Positions 1 through 9,569 of a stretch of DNA of 38,803 nucleotides are shown one piece after another. The stretch is from assembly GCA_021154325.1 (NCBI GenBank), contig JAJKIR010000005.1, forward strand, positions 1-38,803, written 5' to 3'. Below the pieces are notes generated by a model that did no database searches, was not told the origin of the DNA, and saw nothing but the letters and a program-made list of their open reading frames with translations. Source of the DNA: Gemmatimonas sp. Lineage in GTDB: Bacteria; Gemmatimonadota; Gemmatimonadetes; Gemmatimonadales; Gemmatimonadaceae. The stretch's first letter is position 1. The number at the start of each line of letters is the position of its first letter. The position numbers and the translations under genes were made by a program.

Positions 1-161
1 AGTCCAAGGCGGCCCCCACGGCGCTCTACAAGTTTTCGCTGTCGCTGATCGCGCAGAAGAAGACGGCGCCGGCCAAAGCGGCGTTGAATCGAATCGTGAA
101 GGATTATCCGAACAGCGATGAAGCGAGCCTGGCGCGCGACCTGCTCCGCACCACGAAGTAG
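1..161 (+). CDS. C-terminal fragment of a CpoB/YbgF-like TPR protein (5' truncated)
   Basis: Only the last 52 codons are present, read from base 3 to the TAG at 159-161; the gene starts outside the window. The visible peptide has the helix-turn-helix pattern of a final tetratricopeptide repeat. It has an alanine-rich helix, then a helix ending in KDYPNSDEASLARDLL, which resembles the last TPR of CpoB/YbgF, the periplasmic TPR partner of the Tol-Pal system. CpoB links outer-membrane constriction to cell-wall synthesis. With only one repeat visible, any YfiO- or BamD-like TPR protein would look similar, so the family is tentative. It lies 52 bases upstream of tatC on the same strand, so the two may be co-transcribed. 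Confidence 0.6.
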   Translation, partial: SKAAPTALYKFSLSLIAQKKTAPAKAALNRIVKDYPNSDEASLARDLLRTTK

Positions 162-213
162 CCTCCGGCCGTCACGGCTCTTTCGAGCCATAGTCGTGTA
201 GTAGCAGGGAATC

Positions 214-1002
214 ATGCCGCCGATCCCCAGGTCGCAGTCGGGTGAGATGCCATTCCTCGATCATCTCGAGGAATTGCGTTGGCGCATCATCTACTCGCTT
301 GGCGCGCTGGTGATCGGCATCGCGGTCGGATTCCTGGTCACCTTCAAGCTGGATTTGATCGGCGTGCTCCAGCGCCCGGTCCACCCATATCTGCGTGGCC
401 AAACACTGGTCTTCACGCATCCGGGTGACACGTTTTCCGCCATCCTGCAGATGTCGTTCGTGGTCGGGATCGTGATCGCGCTGCCGGTGATCGGTTACAA
501 CGTCTGGGCGTTCCTCTCTCCCGCGCTCTACCGGCACGAGCGCCGGGTCGTCATCCCGGTGCTACTCTCCGCGACGCTGCTGTTCATCGGCGGCGTCGCG
601 CTCGCGTATTTTCTCGTTCTGCCCCTTACCCTCAAGTTCCTCTTCGGCCTCGAAGCGGAGTCGCTGACGCCGATGATCACGGTCTCCGAATACTTCGGAT
701 TCGTGACGAGTATGTGCCTCGCATTCGGCGCCGTCTTCGAAGTGCCGATCGTCATCGTCGGGGTGTCTGCGCTGGGCATCGTGTCGCCGCAGGCGTTAGG
801 CAAGTTTCGCCGCTACGCGGTCCTCATCAGTTATGCCGGTGCGGCGATCATCACCCCCGGTGACCTGCTGACGACCACACTCGCACTCGCGGTGCCGCTG
901 TACCTGCTCTATGAGCTGAGCGTCGCGGTATCGTACGTGATCTTCCGGCGAAAGGCTCGTCGCAAGGCAGCGCTGGCCGCCGAGGAGGGCGTGCCGGCGT
1001 GA
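214..1002 (+). CDS. tatC: Sec-independent protein translocase subunit TatC
   Basis: This is the polytopic core of the twin-arginine translocase. It recognises the RR signal peptide of folded substrates and recruits TatA in the inner membrane. The 262-aa length is normal for TatC. The N-terminal cytoplasmic signature is clear (PFLDHLEELRWRI, residues about 13-25) and is followed by about six hydrophobic segments. The conserved region around TSMCLAFGAVFEVPIV and the late VLISYAGAAIITPGD motif are present. The C-terminal tail is basic (RRKARRKAA). The ATG at 214 is preceded by AGCAGGGA, a reasonable ribosome binding site. The stop overlaps the lptD start by four bases (GTGA), indicating translational coupling. 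A tatA-type gene lies about 13.7 kb away at 14723, so the tat genes here are not one operon. Confidence 0.96.
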   Translation: MPPIPRSQSGEMPFLDHLEELRWRIIYSLGALVIGIAVGFLVTFKLDLIGVLQRPVHPYLRGQTLVFTHPGDTFSAILQMSFVVGIVIALPVIGYNVWAFLSPALYRHERRVVIPVLLSATLLFIGGVALAYFLVLPLTLKFLFGLEAESLTPMITVSEYFGFVTSMCLAFGAVFEVPIVIVGVSALGIVSPQALGKFRRYAVLISYAGAAIITPGDLLTTTLALAVPLYLLYELSVAVSYVIFRRKARRKAALAAEEGVPA

Positions 1003-3998
1003 GTAGGTGGTGGCGATATGTCGCGCTGCCGGCGCTCGTCTTGGCGCCATTTGCCGTCGCGAGAGCTCAAGTTCGGCCGCGATTGCCGCGTCCCCAGATT
1101 CAGCAGCCGCGCCGCGCCCAAACAGACACGGCCGGTCGGGACACGACTGCCGCGGACAGTGCGATGCGCGCGCGACTCACACTGTCCGCGCCTGACTCGA
1201 TCATGGAGGCGCTCTCGAGACGTCCGGGCTATACCGTGACGCGCTACGAGGGCGATCGCGTCACCTTCGACGCGCAGAACGACCTCTTCCAGATTCTGGG
1301 CATCCAAAGCAAGCGCGCGATCGTGCAGCGGGGCGATTCGCAGACGGTGTACGCCGACACCGGTGTGTTCTTCAATCAGCGGACGAAGGTCGCCACCGCG
1401 ATCGGCAAGGACATCATCATGCACGACCCGACGAGCGGGCAGGCCGACGTCATCGGTCGTGGGCGGCTCGAGTATTCACTCAGCGAGCGTTCGGCGACGA
1501 TCAGCAATCCTCGATTCACGGCAAACACTGGCGAGCAGTGGGTGATCAGTGCGCTCAAGGGCAAGGCAATCCTCGGCGACTCGGCCACCGGGAAGACATC
1601 CGCGTTCTATGGCTTGGGCGGTGAGCTCACGAGCTGCACCGACTCGGTCCCCGACTACCACTTCAAGTTCAACGAGGTGAAGCGGTCGGGGGCGAACACG
1701 CTCGTCGCGCGGCCCGCGGTTCTCTACATCCGCGACATCCCGGTGATGTGGCTGCCCTTCCTATTCTCGGACATGAGACCGGGCAGGCACAGCGGAATAC
1801 TCACGCCCCGCTTCGGTGTCTCCGACATCATTCGCACGAACTCAGCGTATCGGCGCAACGTCGAGAACCTCGGCTACTTCTGGTCGATCAACGAGTACAT
1901 GGACGCGTCCGCGTGGCTCGACTGGCGCAGCAGCGCGGGGAGGACGGAGGGCGATCCAGGCTGGACGAAGTTCAGCGGCGAGTGGCGCTACAGCTGGGCC
2001 GATCGGTTCCTCAGCGGGAGCCTCGCCTCGTCGTACCTCACGCAGCGCGACGGACGCACCAATCTGGCTATCACGTGGGGCCATAATCAGGCATTCACGA
2101 AAGATCGGCGCTTCAGGTCGGATATCAATTACGTGACGAGTACCGCGTTGCAGCGCCAGAACACGTTCAATCCATATCAGGCGCTTGCGACGATCCGGTC
2201 GTCGATGAACTACTCGGACAAGATCGGTCCGGCGACGCTGCAGCTGGGGGGATCGCGAAGACAGAATCCAGGGCGGCCGGAGATCGACCAGGATTTTCCA
2301 CAGGTCTCGATCAACACGGGGCCGCTGGACCTCACGTCCTGGCTGCAGTGGACCCCGAACTTCAGCTACAACGGACAGCAGCAACTGAACATCGATCTGC
2401 CGGGTGAGTTCGCGTACCGCTATCAGACAGGGCCCAACGGGGTGCTCGATAGCGTCCGCACGAAGCGAAATCAGTACACAGCGTCGACGACCATCGCCAC
2501 GCCGTTCAAGATCTTCGGCTATGTACTGGACAACACCTTCAACATCAGCCAGCTGGCATACAATTATCCGCAGCGCATCACGTTGTTTGATGTTCGGACG
2601 GGCCAAGCGTTAGGCGACCGTATCGTTCCCAACTTCTACAAGACCGAGATTGACTGGAACCCCAACTTCCAGTTGCCGCCGCTCGCGCGGAACCTCTTCA
2701 ACATCACACCCGGCGTCAGTCTCTCGAACGTCACGTCGGGGCCGTTCTGGGTGCGCACGAACCTCAGCAACGGTCAGTTCGTGCACCAGGGCAAGCGACC
2801 GCAGTTCTCGCTCTCCGCGTCGCCTGTGATCTATGGGCTGTTGCCGGGATTCGGGCCCTTCTCGCGGCTGCGGCACACCCTGCAGCCAACGATCAGCTAC
2901 AGCTACGCGCCGCGCGCGGACGTCAGCGACGAATACCTGCAGGCACTCGGCCGATCGAGGGCCCACGAGTTCACCGGTCTCCAGACGAACCAACTCTCGT
3001 TCGGCTTGAACCAGAACATCGAGGCGAAGGTCCGATCGCCGAAGGACACGAATCCTGACGGGGCCGAGAAGATCAAGCTGCTGTCCCTCACGTTCTCCGG
3101 CCTGTCATACGACGTCGATCGGGCTCACGCCGCCCATCAGGCGATACGCGGCCTAACGACGCCCACCTTTCAGTACAGTGTGTCGTCCGACCTCTTGCCG
3201 GGCTTCCAGTTCTCGTCGGGCTTCTCGCTCTTCGCGGGGAGTCCGCTGAGCGATACCGCGAGGTTTAGCCCGTATATGGAATCGATGTCGGCGTCGTTGA
3301 ACCTGGCGCGCGGCAACAATCCGTTCACGGTGCTCTCGCGGCTGTTCGGCCGCGCCGTGGCGAATGACCAGCGGCCGACGGCGTCGCCGACTCCGGACCA
3401 GACGGGACAGCGCGACGACCCCTATGTGAAGCAGCTCGCGAATCAGCCCGTTGCGGGGAGCGGCGCGCGCGGCACGCAGTTCGTGCTTCCGCCGTCCGAA
3501 GGCTGGAGTACGTCGCTGACCTTCTCCTCGCAGCATACGAGGCCCGTCAGTGGAGGGAACGTCGTCCAGATCGATCCACAGGTCCGCTGCAAAGCCGTGG
3601 CAGCGGCCGTCAACAACGATCCGTTTGTCTATCAGAACTGTCTGATTCAGGCGCAGAGCCAGCAATCCACGACCAATGTGACGCCGACGGACCTCGGCAT
3701 CGCCGGGACGACGATCTACCGCAATCCGCCGGTGACCAGTCTTGGTGGCGACTTCCGCTTTGCCCTCACCGAGAAATGGTCCGCCAGCTGGAACACCCAG
3801 TACGACTTCGTGAAGCACGAGTTCGCGCAGCACATCGTGACGCTGCAGCGCGACCTCCACGATTGGCGCGCGGTCTTCGCGTTCACCCAGTCCACGAACG
3901 GCAACTTCGCCTTCAACTTCTTCGTCGCGCTCAAGGCAGAGCCGGACCTCAAGTTCGATTACAACAAGGCCACGGTTCGGTCGGGCTCGAGCTTCTGA
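999..3998 (+). CDS. lptD: LPS-assembly outer-membrane protein LptD
   Basis: LptD is the beta-barrel of the LptDE translocon, which inserts lipopolysaccharide into the outer leaflet. The 999-aa product begins with a signal peptide (hydrophobic core ALPALVLAPFAVARA, cleavage before Q about residue 24). A low-complexity stretch follows, then an OstA/LptA-like N-terminal domain (about residues 65-210). The characteristic LptD segment follows: YIRDIPVMWLPFLFSDM, then RHSGILTPRFGVSD (about residues 243-275). The rest is aromatic, alternating beta-barrel sequence to the end. It is longer than the roughly 780-aa E. coli protein, with extra sequence in the barrel region around residues 780-880. The GTG start at 999 overlaps tatC by four bases. 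I see no lptE in the window. A heptose-synthesis gene (34902) supports an LPS-bearing cell. Confidence 0.92.
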   Translation: MSRWWRYVALPALVLAPFAVARAQVRPRLPRPQIQQPRRAQTDTAGRDTTAADSAMRARLTLSAPDSIMEALSRRPGYTVTRYEGDRVTFDAQNDLFQILGIQSKRAIVQRGDSQTVYADTGVFFNQRTKVATAIGKDIIMHDPTSGQADVIGRGRLEYSLSERSATISNPRFTANTGEQWVISALKGKAILGDSATGKTSAFYGLGGELTSCTDSVPDYHFKFNEVKRSGANTLVARPAVLYIRDIPVMWLPFLFSDMRPGRHSGILTPRFGVSDIIRTNSAYRRNVENLGYFWSINEYMDASAWLDWRSSAGRTEGDPGWTKFSGEWRYSWADRFLSGSLASSYLTQRDGRTNLAITWGHNQAFTKDRRFRSDINYVTSTALQRQNTFNPYQALATIRSSMNYSDKIGPATLQLGGSRRQNPGRPEIDQDFPQVSINTGPLDLTSWLQWTPNFSYNGQQQLNIDLPGEFAYRYQTGPNGVLDSVRTKRNQYTASTTIATPFKIFGYVLDNTFNISQLAYNYPQRITLFDVRTGQALGDRIVPNFYKTEIDWNPNFQLPPLARNLFNITPGVSLSNVTSGPFWVRTNLSNGQFVHQGKRPQFSLSASPVIYGLLPGFGPFSRLRHTLQPTISYSYAPRADVSDEYLQALGRSRAHEFTGLQTNQLSFGLNQNIEAKVRSPKDTNPDGAEKIKLLSLTFSGLSYDVDRAHAAHQAIRGLTTPTFQYSVSSDLLPGFQFSSGFSLFAGSPLSDTARFSPYMESMSASLNLARGNNPFTVLSRLFGRAVANDQRPTASPTPDQTGQRDDPYVKQLANQPVAGSGARGTQFVLPPSEGWSTSLTFSSQHTRPVSGGNVVQIDPQVRCKAVAAAVNNDPFVYQNCLIQAQSQQSTTNVTPTDLGIAGTTIYRNPPVTSLGGDFRFALTEKWSASWNTQYDFVKHEFAQHIVTLQRDLHDWRAVFAFTQSTNGNFAFNFFVALKAEPDLKFDYNKATVRSGSSF

Positions 3999-4032
3999 TC
4001 TGCCTCACGAGTGCCGTCGTCGCCGAGCGGCA

Positions 4033-4061
4033 GCACCGTGTCCTCCGCCGGAGACGGGTGC
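4033..4061 (+). terminator. Possible hairpin terminator after lptD
   Basis: GCACC at 4033-4037 can pair with GGGTGC at 4056-4061, around an inner CTCC-GCC-GGAG stem. There is no U-tract, so this is a weak call. It lies 35 bases after the lptD stop, before the separately started lipoprotein gene. Confidence 0.3.
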
Positions 4062-4166
4062 TTCGGCCGCCGCCAGATAAGTGAAGTAATAACTTGCGCT
4101 TCGCCGCGGCTATCGTGAGGCGTGTCGCGTGCAAGGGTGTCGCTTCGGATACCACCGGAGCGTCCC

Positions 4167-5276
4167 ATGCGTCTCGATCGTTCGTTCCTCCTCGTCCTCG
4201 CGTCCGTCATTCCCCTCGCAGCGTGTGACATCACCGATGCCACGGGAATCGATCCCAATGCGCCGACGAATCTCAGCTACCAGCTCATACCGAGTGGTAA
4301 TCCCAGTGCGCCGCTCGGAGTCATCCTGAGCTGGGACGCGCCGTCGAGCGGACGCGCCATCGCTTTCGACGTCTTCGGCCGTGCTTCATCCAGCAGCGAT
4401 TGGCAGCTGCGCGCCACGACGACGTCGCCGTCGTTTCACGATCTCTATACCGAGCTGCAGTACTACATCGTCGCCAACGACGCCGACGGCAATCCGCTCG
4501 GCGAGACGCCCGTCATCACGATCGATATGCGGAGCGAGCTGCCCGCGCCACTGGATCTTCACTCGATCTCGTTGAACGGAGCGATCCAGCTAGCGTGGTC
4601 GAGCAACGCGCTCGAGGCGAACCGCGGCGCGTTCGACTACTACCGGGTCTATTCCGGCGTGTACGACGCTGGCCACAGCAGTTGCCTGTCGTGGAACCTC
4701 GAGGGCTCGACCGTCTCGGACGCATTTCTTGCGGCGAATCTGCCGAACGGGGTGAGTCGGTGCTTCGCCGTGAGCGCGGTGAGCCGCGACGGCCACGAGA
4801 GCGCGTGGAGCGCGGCCACGCACGACACTCCGCGCTATGACGCGCGCAACGTGCTCGTCTACTCGCGCGACGCTCGCGCCGACAGCAGCGGCTTCCTCTT
4901 TTACGACGAAAGCGCGCATGCGTATGGTGCCGTCGCCTCGGCGTCGCGAACGGGATTGGACTTCACCATCGAGCGCCACAGTGATGGCACGCTCTGGATC
5001 AATCCCGCGCGCACAGACGTTCTGATGGCGACGTATGGCACCGCCCCTGTTCCGGATCTGACATCCATCGATGCGGCGGTGCCAAGTGCGCTGTCCAGCG
5101 TCACGATCGAAGCGGTGCCGGGCTATGGTTACGTCCTCAGCACCAGAAAGAGCGACGGCGTGCACTACGGCGCGCTGCGGGTTGCATACGTGGCTCAGAA
5201 CTATGTCGTGTTCGACTGGTCCTATCAGAGCGGGACTGGAAACGTAGAGCTCTCGCGAGTACCAGTGATGCCGTAA
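4167..5276 (+). CDS. Lipoprotein with two fibronectin type III-like domains
   Basis: The product is a predicted exported lipoprotein of 369 aa. MRLDRSFLLVLASVIPLAAC is a classic lipoprotein signal with an LAAC lipobox, so Cys20 would be the lipidated first residue. Two FN3-like beta-sandwich repeats follow. The first is about residues 33-115 and begins PTNLSYQLIP, with an LSWDAPSSG core. The second is about residues 116-220 and begins PLDLHSISLNG, with an LAWSS core and a final FAVSAVSRDGHES. The C-terminal 150 residues are beta-rich and unassigned. I chose ATG 4167 over the in-frame GTG 4122 because GGAG lies seven bases upstream and the signal peptide starts there. The gene stands alone between lptD and a strong hairpin. 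No enzymatic motif is visible; a surface binding or structural role is only a guess. Confidence 0.82.
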   Translation: MRLDRSFLLVLASVIPLAACDITDATGIDPNAPTNLSYQLIPSGNPSAPLGVILSWDAPSSGRAIAFDVFGRASSSSDWQLRATTTSPSFHDLYTELQYYIVANDADGNPLGETPVITIDMRSELPAPLDLHSISLNGAIQLAWSSNALEANRGAFDYYRVYSGVYDAGHSSCLSWNLEGSTVSDAFLAANLPNGVSRCFAVSAVSRDGHESAWSAATHDTPRYDARNVLVYSRDARADSSGFLFYDESAHAYGAVASASRTGLDFTIERHSDGTLWINPARTDVLMATYGTAPVPDLTSIDAAVPSALSSVTIEAVPGYGYVLSTRKSDGVHYGALRVAYVAQNYVVFDWSYQSGTGNVELSRVPVMP

Positions 5277-5309
5277 GCTTGGACGCAGTGGTTCCGGAAG
5301 AATGGTAAG

Positions 5310-5346
5310 GATTCAAGGGCTGCGGCTGCGCCGCAGCCCTTGAATC
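5310..5346 (+). terminator. Perfect 17-bp hairpin between the lipoprotein gene and hutH
   Basis: The left arm 5310-5326 and right arm 5330-5346 are exact reverse complements with a TGC loop. The arms are GC-rich at the tip and AT-richer at the base (GATTCAAGGG / CCCTTGAATC). Only a weak pyrimidine run follows (GCTTCTG), so a canonical U-tract is missing. It starts 33 bases after the lipoprotein stop and ends 28 bases before hutH. It could end the lipoprotein transcript, act in the hut leader, or both. Confidence 0.65.
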
Positions 5347-5374
5347 GCTTCTGTGCCCCGACGACATTCACGCC

Positions 5375-6874
5375 ATGTCGTCTGTGGTGATCGACGGAAG
5401 CTCGCTACGCATCGAGGACGTGTTCGCGGTCGCGGCCGGTGAGGCGACCGTGAAGCTGGCGCCCCTGGCGCGCGACCGTGCCCGCGCAACGCGGCGCATC
5501 GTGGACGATCTCGTCCAACGAAACACCGTCGCGTATGGCGTGACCACGGGCTTCGGCAAGCTCTCCGAGATCGCGATTCCGATCGACCGCCTCGCCGAGC
5601 TGCAGGTGAACCTCGTTCGGAGTCATGCCGCTGGAGTCGGACCGCTCCTGCCAGACCGCGAGGTACGCGCGATGATGCTCCTCCGTGCCAATGTCATCGC
5701 GAAGGGCTACTCCGGTGCGCGTCCCGATCTCGCCGAGCTGCTGATCGCGATGCTGAACGCCCGGCTGCACCCGCCCATCCCGGAGCAGGGAAGTGTCGGC
5801 GCAAGCGGGGATCTCGCCCCACTCGCGCATCTCGCCCTCGCGCTGATCGGGGAGGGCTCACTCGCGCATGAGGGACGTGTCGGTCCAGCTCGGGAGATGC
5901 TGGCCGCCTGTGGTCTGGCGCCCCTGACGTTAGGCCCCAAGGAAGGGCTGACGCTCATCAACGGCACGCAGTCGCATACCGCCATCGCCGCGCTCGCAAT
6001 CGTCGAATGTCATCGACTCTGGAGGATTGCGCATCTCGCTGGCGCGATGTCCCTCGAGGCGCTGCTCGGCACGCCGGTCGCGTTCGACGAGCGCATTCAG
6101 GAGGTGCGCGGGCAGCTCGGGCAGGCGGCATCGGCTGCTCTCCTGCGCGAGCTGCTGTCGGAGAGCGAGATCCGCGAGTCACATCGGTATGGCGATCCGC
6201 GCGTGCAGGACGCGTACTGTCTCCGCTGCATGCCACAGGTGCACGGTCCCGTGCTCGACGCCCTCGACTTCGCTTCGTCGATCGTTGGACGCGAGCTGAA
6301 TGCCGCGACGGACAACCCGCTCGTCTTCGACTCCGGCGAGCTGTTGAGTGGAGGAAATTTCCACGGTCAGTCCGTGGCGATGGTCCTCGATTTTCTCGCC
6401 ATCGCCATGACGAATCTCGCGACGATCTCGGAGCGGCGTACGGATCGCCTCGTGCACCCCGACCTGAATCAGGGGCTGCCGCCATTTCTCACATCCGATG
6501 CCGGGGTGAACTCCGGCTTCATGATGGCGCAGGTGACCGCAGCGGCCCTAACGAGCGAGTGCAAGGTCCTCTCGCATCCGGCAAGCGTCGACACCATTCC
6601 AACGGACGGCAACAAGGAAGACGTGGTGCCGATGGCGATGGGCGCGGCCACAAAGCTGCGACGCGTCGTGCGGAACGTGCGCTATGTCCTCGCTATCGAG
6701 CTGCTCTGCGCCGCGCAGGGAGTCGATTACCGCCTGCCGCTCAGGCCTGGGCGCGGTGTAGCGCGTGGGCACGCCGCGGTGCGTCGCCTCGTGCCGGCAT
6801 TGACCCGTGACCGCGTGCTCTCGCCGGACATCGAGCTGCTCGCCGCCGCGATCGAACGCGGCGAGATCACATGA
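5375..6874 (+). CDS. hutH: Histidine ammonia-lyase
   Basis: HutH catalyses the first step of histidine degradation, L-histidine to urocanate plus ammonia. The 499-aa protein matches the family length. The MIO cofactor triad is present as A143-S144-G145 inside [12 protein letters not shown]. The upstream active-site loop YGVTTGFG (residues 54-61) and [14 protein letters not shown] are conserved, as are LINGTQ, NPLVF and GGNFHGQ. The last of these separates histidine lyases from many aromatic homologues. The ATG at 5375 has no obvious Shine-Dalgarno sequence. It is the first gene of a tight hut operon; hutU starts 10 bases after its stop. No clear promoter is visible in the short gap, which is mostly the 5310-5346 hairpin. 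Confidence 0.97.
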   Translation: MSSVVIDGSSLRIEDVFAVAAGEATVKLAPLARDRARATRRIVDDLVQRNTVAYGVTTGFGKLSEIAIPIDRLAELQVNLVRSHAAGVGPLLPDREVRAMMLLRANVIAKGYSGARPDLAELLIAMLNARLHPPIPEQGSVGASGDLAPLAHLALALIGEGSLAHEGRVGPAREMLAACGLAPLTLGPKEGLTLINGTQSHTAIAALAIVECHRLWRIAHLAGAMSLEALLGTPVAFDERIQEVRGQLGQAASAALLRELLSESEIRESHRYGDPRVQDAYCLRCMPQVHGPVLDALDFASSIVGRELNAATDNPLVFDSGELLSGGNFHGQSVAMVLDFLAIAMTNLATISERRTDRLVHPDLNQGLPPFLTSDAGVNSGFMMAQVTAAALTSECKVLSHPASVDTIPTDGNKEDVVPMAMGAATKLRRVVRNVRYVLAIELLCAAQGVDYRLPLRPGRGVARGHAAVRRLVPALTRDRVLSPDIELLAAAIERGEIT

Positions 6875-6884
6875 GAGAATCATC

Positions 6885-8573
6885 ATGACCTCGAGCACGA
6901 TGGTATCGCGCGATCGCGACGCCGGCGCGCGTGTCGTGCGCGCGCCGCGCGGTACGACGCTCAGCTGCAAAGGTTGGCAGCAGGAAGCCGCGCTGCGGAT
7001 GTTGATGAACAATCTCGATCCGGACGTCGCCGAGCGGCCGCAGGATCTTGTCGTCTACGGCGGTACGGGTCGAGCCGCGCGCAGCTGGCCGGCCTTCGAC
7101 GCCATCGTTCGAACCCTGCGCACGCTCGATCACGACGAGACGCTGCTCGTACAGAGCGGAAAGCCGGTCGGGGTGTTTCGTACGCACGCGTCGGCTCCGC
7201 GCGTGCTCATCGCCAACAGCAACCTCGTGGGCCGCTGGGCAACTTGGGACCATTTCCGGGAGCTCGAACGTGCTGGCCTGATGATGTATGGCCAGATGAC
7301 GGCGGGCTCGTGGATCTACATCGGCTCGCAAGGCATCCTGCAGGGCACGTACGAGACATTCGGCGCGGTCGCTCGGGAACACTTCGGTGGCACTCTTGCC
7401 GGTCGCTTCGTGCTCACCGCGGGGCTTGGCGGCATGGGCGGCGCGCAGCCGCTCGCTGCCACGCTGAACGGCGCGGCCTTGCTCGGCATCGACGTCGACG
7501 AAGCGCGGATCGACAAGCGGCTGGCGACCGGATACTGCGATCGGAAGACGCACGATCTCGACGAGGCGCTCGTATGGATTCGCGAGGCCACGGCGGCGCG
7601 CCGCGCACTTTCGGTCGGCCTCGTCGGCAATGCCGCGGACATCCTGCCGGCGCTCGCGCGTCGTGGCGTCACTCCGGACGTGCTCACGGATCAGACGAGC
7701 GCGCACGACACGTTGAACGGCTACGTCCCGACGGGCCTAACGATCGAGGCCGCCGCCGAGCTGCGCCGACGAGATGCCTCGGCGTACGTGGCGCGAGCGA
7801 TCGCGTCGATCTCCGAGCACGTGCGCGCGATGCTGGAGATGCAGCGCCGCGGCGCGATCGCCTTCGACTACGGCAACAACATCCGCACCGTGGCGCATGA
7901 CGCCGGCGTGAAGGACGCGTTCGCGATTCCCGGGTTCGTGCCCGAGTACATCCGGCCTCTCTTCTGTGAGGGCAAGGGACCATTTCGTTGGGTCGCGCTG
8001 TCGGGCGATGAACGCGACCTCGCGCGCACCGACGAGCTGGTCCTGGAGCTCTTCCCTAACGATGCGCACCTCCGACGCTGGATCGAGCTCGCGCGCGAGA
8101 AGGTCCACTTCCAGGGACTTCCCGCACGCATCTGCTGGCTCGGCCAGGGCGATCGAGCACGCTTCGGCGTTGCGCTCAATGATCTCGTCGCGCGTGCGGA
8201 GTTGTCTGCGCCCATCGTGATCGGTCGCGACCACCTCGACACGGGGAGCGTCGCGTCGCCGTTCCGCGAGACGGAGGCGATGAAGGACGGCACCGATGCC
8301 GTCGCCGACTGGCCCATCCTCAATGCGCTTCTCAACACCGCGAGCGGCGCGTCCTGGGTTTCGTTTCACCACGGCGGCGGCGTCGGGATCGGGAACTCGC
8401 TGCACGCTGGCCAGGTCATCGTCGCCGACGGCACGCCGGAGATGCGCGTGAGACTCGAGCGCGTGTTGACGAACGATCCTGGCATCGGTGTCGCGCGCCA
8501 CGCCGACGCGGGCTACGCCGAAGCGCGCGAGACGGCGCGGCGTCACGGCATTCGGCTGCCGATGGACGAGTAG
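6885..8573 (+). CDS. hutU: Urocanate hydratase (urocanase)
   Basis: HutU converts urocanate to 4-imidazolone-5-propionate using tightly bound NAD+ as an electrophile. The product is 562 aa, the usual urocanase size. Recognisable parts include [14 protein letters not shown] near the N-terminus and [32 protein letters not shown] is in the NAD-binding domain, DQTSAHD follows, and [12 protein letters not shown] carries the conserved cysteine (about residue 417). [18 protein letters not shown] is near the end. The longest frame opens at 6807 inside hutH. I use ATG 6885 because it lies after the hutH stop, has GAGAG just upstream, and gives the family length. The radical SAM gene begins two bases after the stop. 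Confidence 0.95.
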   Translation: MTSSTMVSRDRDAGARVVRAPRGTTLSCKGWQQEAALRMLMNNLDPDVAERPQDLVVYGGTGRAARSWPAFDAIVRTLRTLDHDETLLVQSGKPVGVFRTHASAPRVLIANSNLVGRWATWDHFRELERAGLMMYGQMTAGSWIYIGSQGILQGTYETFGAVAREHFGGTLAGRFVLTAGLGGMGGAQPLAATLNGAALLGIDVDEARIDKRLATGYCDRKTHDLDEALVWIREATAARRALSVGLVGNAADILPALARRGVTPDVLTDQTSAHDTLNGYVPTGLTIEAAAELRRRDASAYVARAIASISEHVRAMLEMQRRGAIAFDYGNNIRTVAHDAGVKDAFAIPGFVPEYIRPLFCEGKGPFRWVALSGDERDLARTDELVLELFPNDAHLRRWIELAREKVHFQGLPARICWLGQGDRARFGVALNDLVARAELSAPIVIGRDHLDTGSVASPFRETEAMKDGTDAVADWPILNALLNTASGASWVSFHHGGGVGIGNSLHAGQVIVADGTPEMRVRLERVLTNDPGIGVARHADAGYAEARETARRHGIRLPMDE

Positions 8574-8575
8574 CC

Positions 8576-9562
8576 GTGCTATCGGCGCGGTTCAAACCAT
8601 ATCACGTCGCTCTCTTCCTTGCGAAGTACGGTTGGTTGACGCTCCGGCGCCGCCCCGTTCTCGTGCACTTCGAAGTCACGCTGCGCTGCAACGCACGCTG
8701 CTCATTCTGCGACTACTGGCGCACCGATCCAAAGACGCGCAGCTCCGAGTTGGCGAGCTTCGCCGACGCGGCGCGATTCTTCAATCCAATGCTCGTGACC
8801 TTCACGGGCGGTGAGCCGCTGCTCCGCTCCGATCTCGAAGAGCTCGTTGGTGCAGTCGCCGGCGCGATTCGTCTCAAGTACATCATGCTGATAACCCACG
8901 GCGCGATGCTCACGCCCGAGCGGGCACTCTCGCTGTGGCGTGCCGGCGTGAATCAATTCAACGTGTCCCTCGACTACATCGATGGGCGTCACGACCGCGC
9001 TCGCGGCATTCCGGGGCTCACGGCGAAGCTCTTCGACACGCTGCCGCGACTGCGCGCGCTCGGCATCGACAACGTCCGGTTCAACACCGTGATCCGGAAT
9101 GACAACCTCGATCAGATCGAACCCATCGTCCAGCGCGCGGCGGAGCTCGGATTCGGCGTCAATCTCAGCGTCTACACCGATTCCAAGAACGGCAACCGGC
9201 AGTTCCTCCTCGGTTCCGACGAGATGGCGTCGCTGAATGCGCTCGTGTCGCGGCTGCTCGCCTTCAAGCGCCGTCGCCGCGGGGTGATCACCAACTCCGA
9301 TTACTATCTCGAGCAACTGCCTCGTTATGCGCGCGGCGAGATGCGTGAGCCGTGCCGCTCCGGCATTCGCACTATTCATCTCGATCCGACCGGGCGCGTG
9401 AAGCGCTGCCCCGATTTCCCGACGGATTTTCACTGGAAGGATTTTCGCGCCTACCAGCCGATCGACTGCAACGCCTGCTACTATGCCTGCCGAGGTGAGG
9501 CGCAGGCACCGCTCCGCCTCTCCAGGGTTCGTGACGTGATGGGCACGACGGGAGCGCGGTAG
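8576..9562 (+). CDS. Radical SAM protein with SPASM/twitch-like C-terminal cysteines, inside the hut operon
   Basis: This is a 328-aa radical S-adenosylmethionine enzyme of unknown substrate. The [4Fe-4S]-binding CX3CX2C motif is C38-x3-C42-x2-C45, in LRCNARCSFCDYW. The GGEP motif for SAM binding is at residues 78-81. The C-terminal part has five further cysteines (260, 278, 298, 301, 305), arranged as in SPASM/twitch domains that carry an auxiliary Fe-S cluster. Its GTG start is two bases after the hutU stop, and hutI starts seven bases after its end, so it is very probably co-expressed with histidine degradation. It is not a known hut enzyme and resembles neither the formimidoylglutamase nor the deiminase. 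It could modify a peptide or small molecule, or be a passenger. I cannot name its reaction. Confidence 0.88.
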   Translation: MLSARFKPYHVALFLAKYGWLTLRRRPVLVHFEVTLRCNARCSFCDYWRTDPKTRSSELASFADAARFFNPMLVTFTGGEPLLRSDLEELVGAVAGAIRLKYIMLITHGAMLTPERALSLWRAGVNQFNVSLDYIDGRHDRARGIPGLTAKLFDTLPRLRALGIDNVRFNTVIRNDNLDQIEPIVQRAAELGFGVNLSVYTDSKNGNRQFLLGSDEMASLNALVSRLLAFKRRRRGVITNSDYYLEQLPRYARGEMREPCRSGIRTIHLDPTGRVKRCPDFPTDFHWKDFRAYQPIDCNACYYACRGEAQAPLRLSRVRDVMGTTGAR

Positions 9563-9569
9563 CGAGCGG

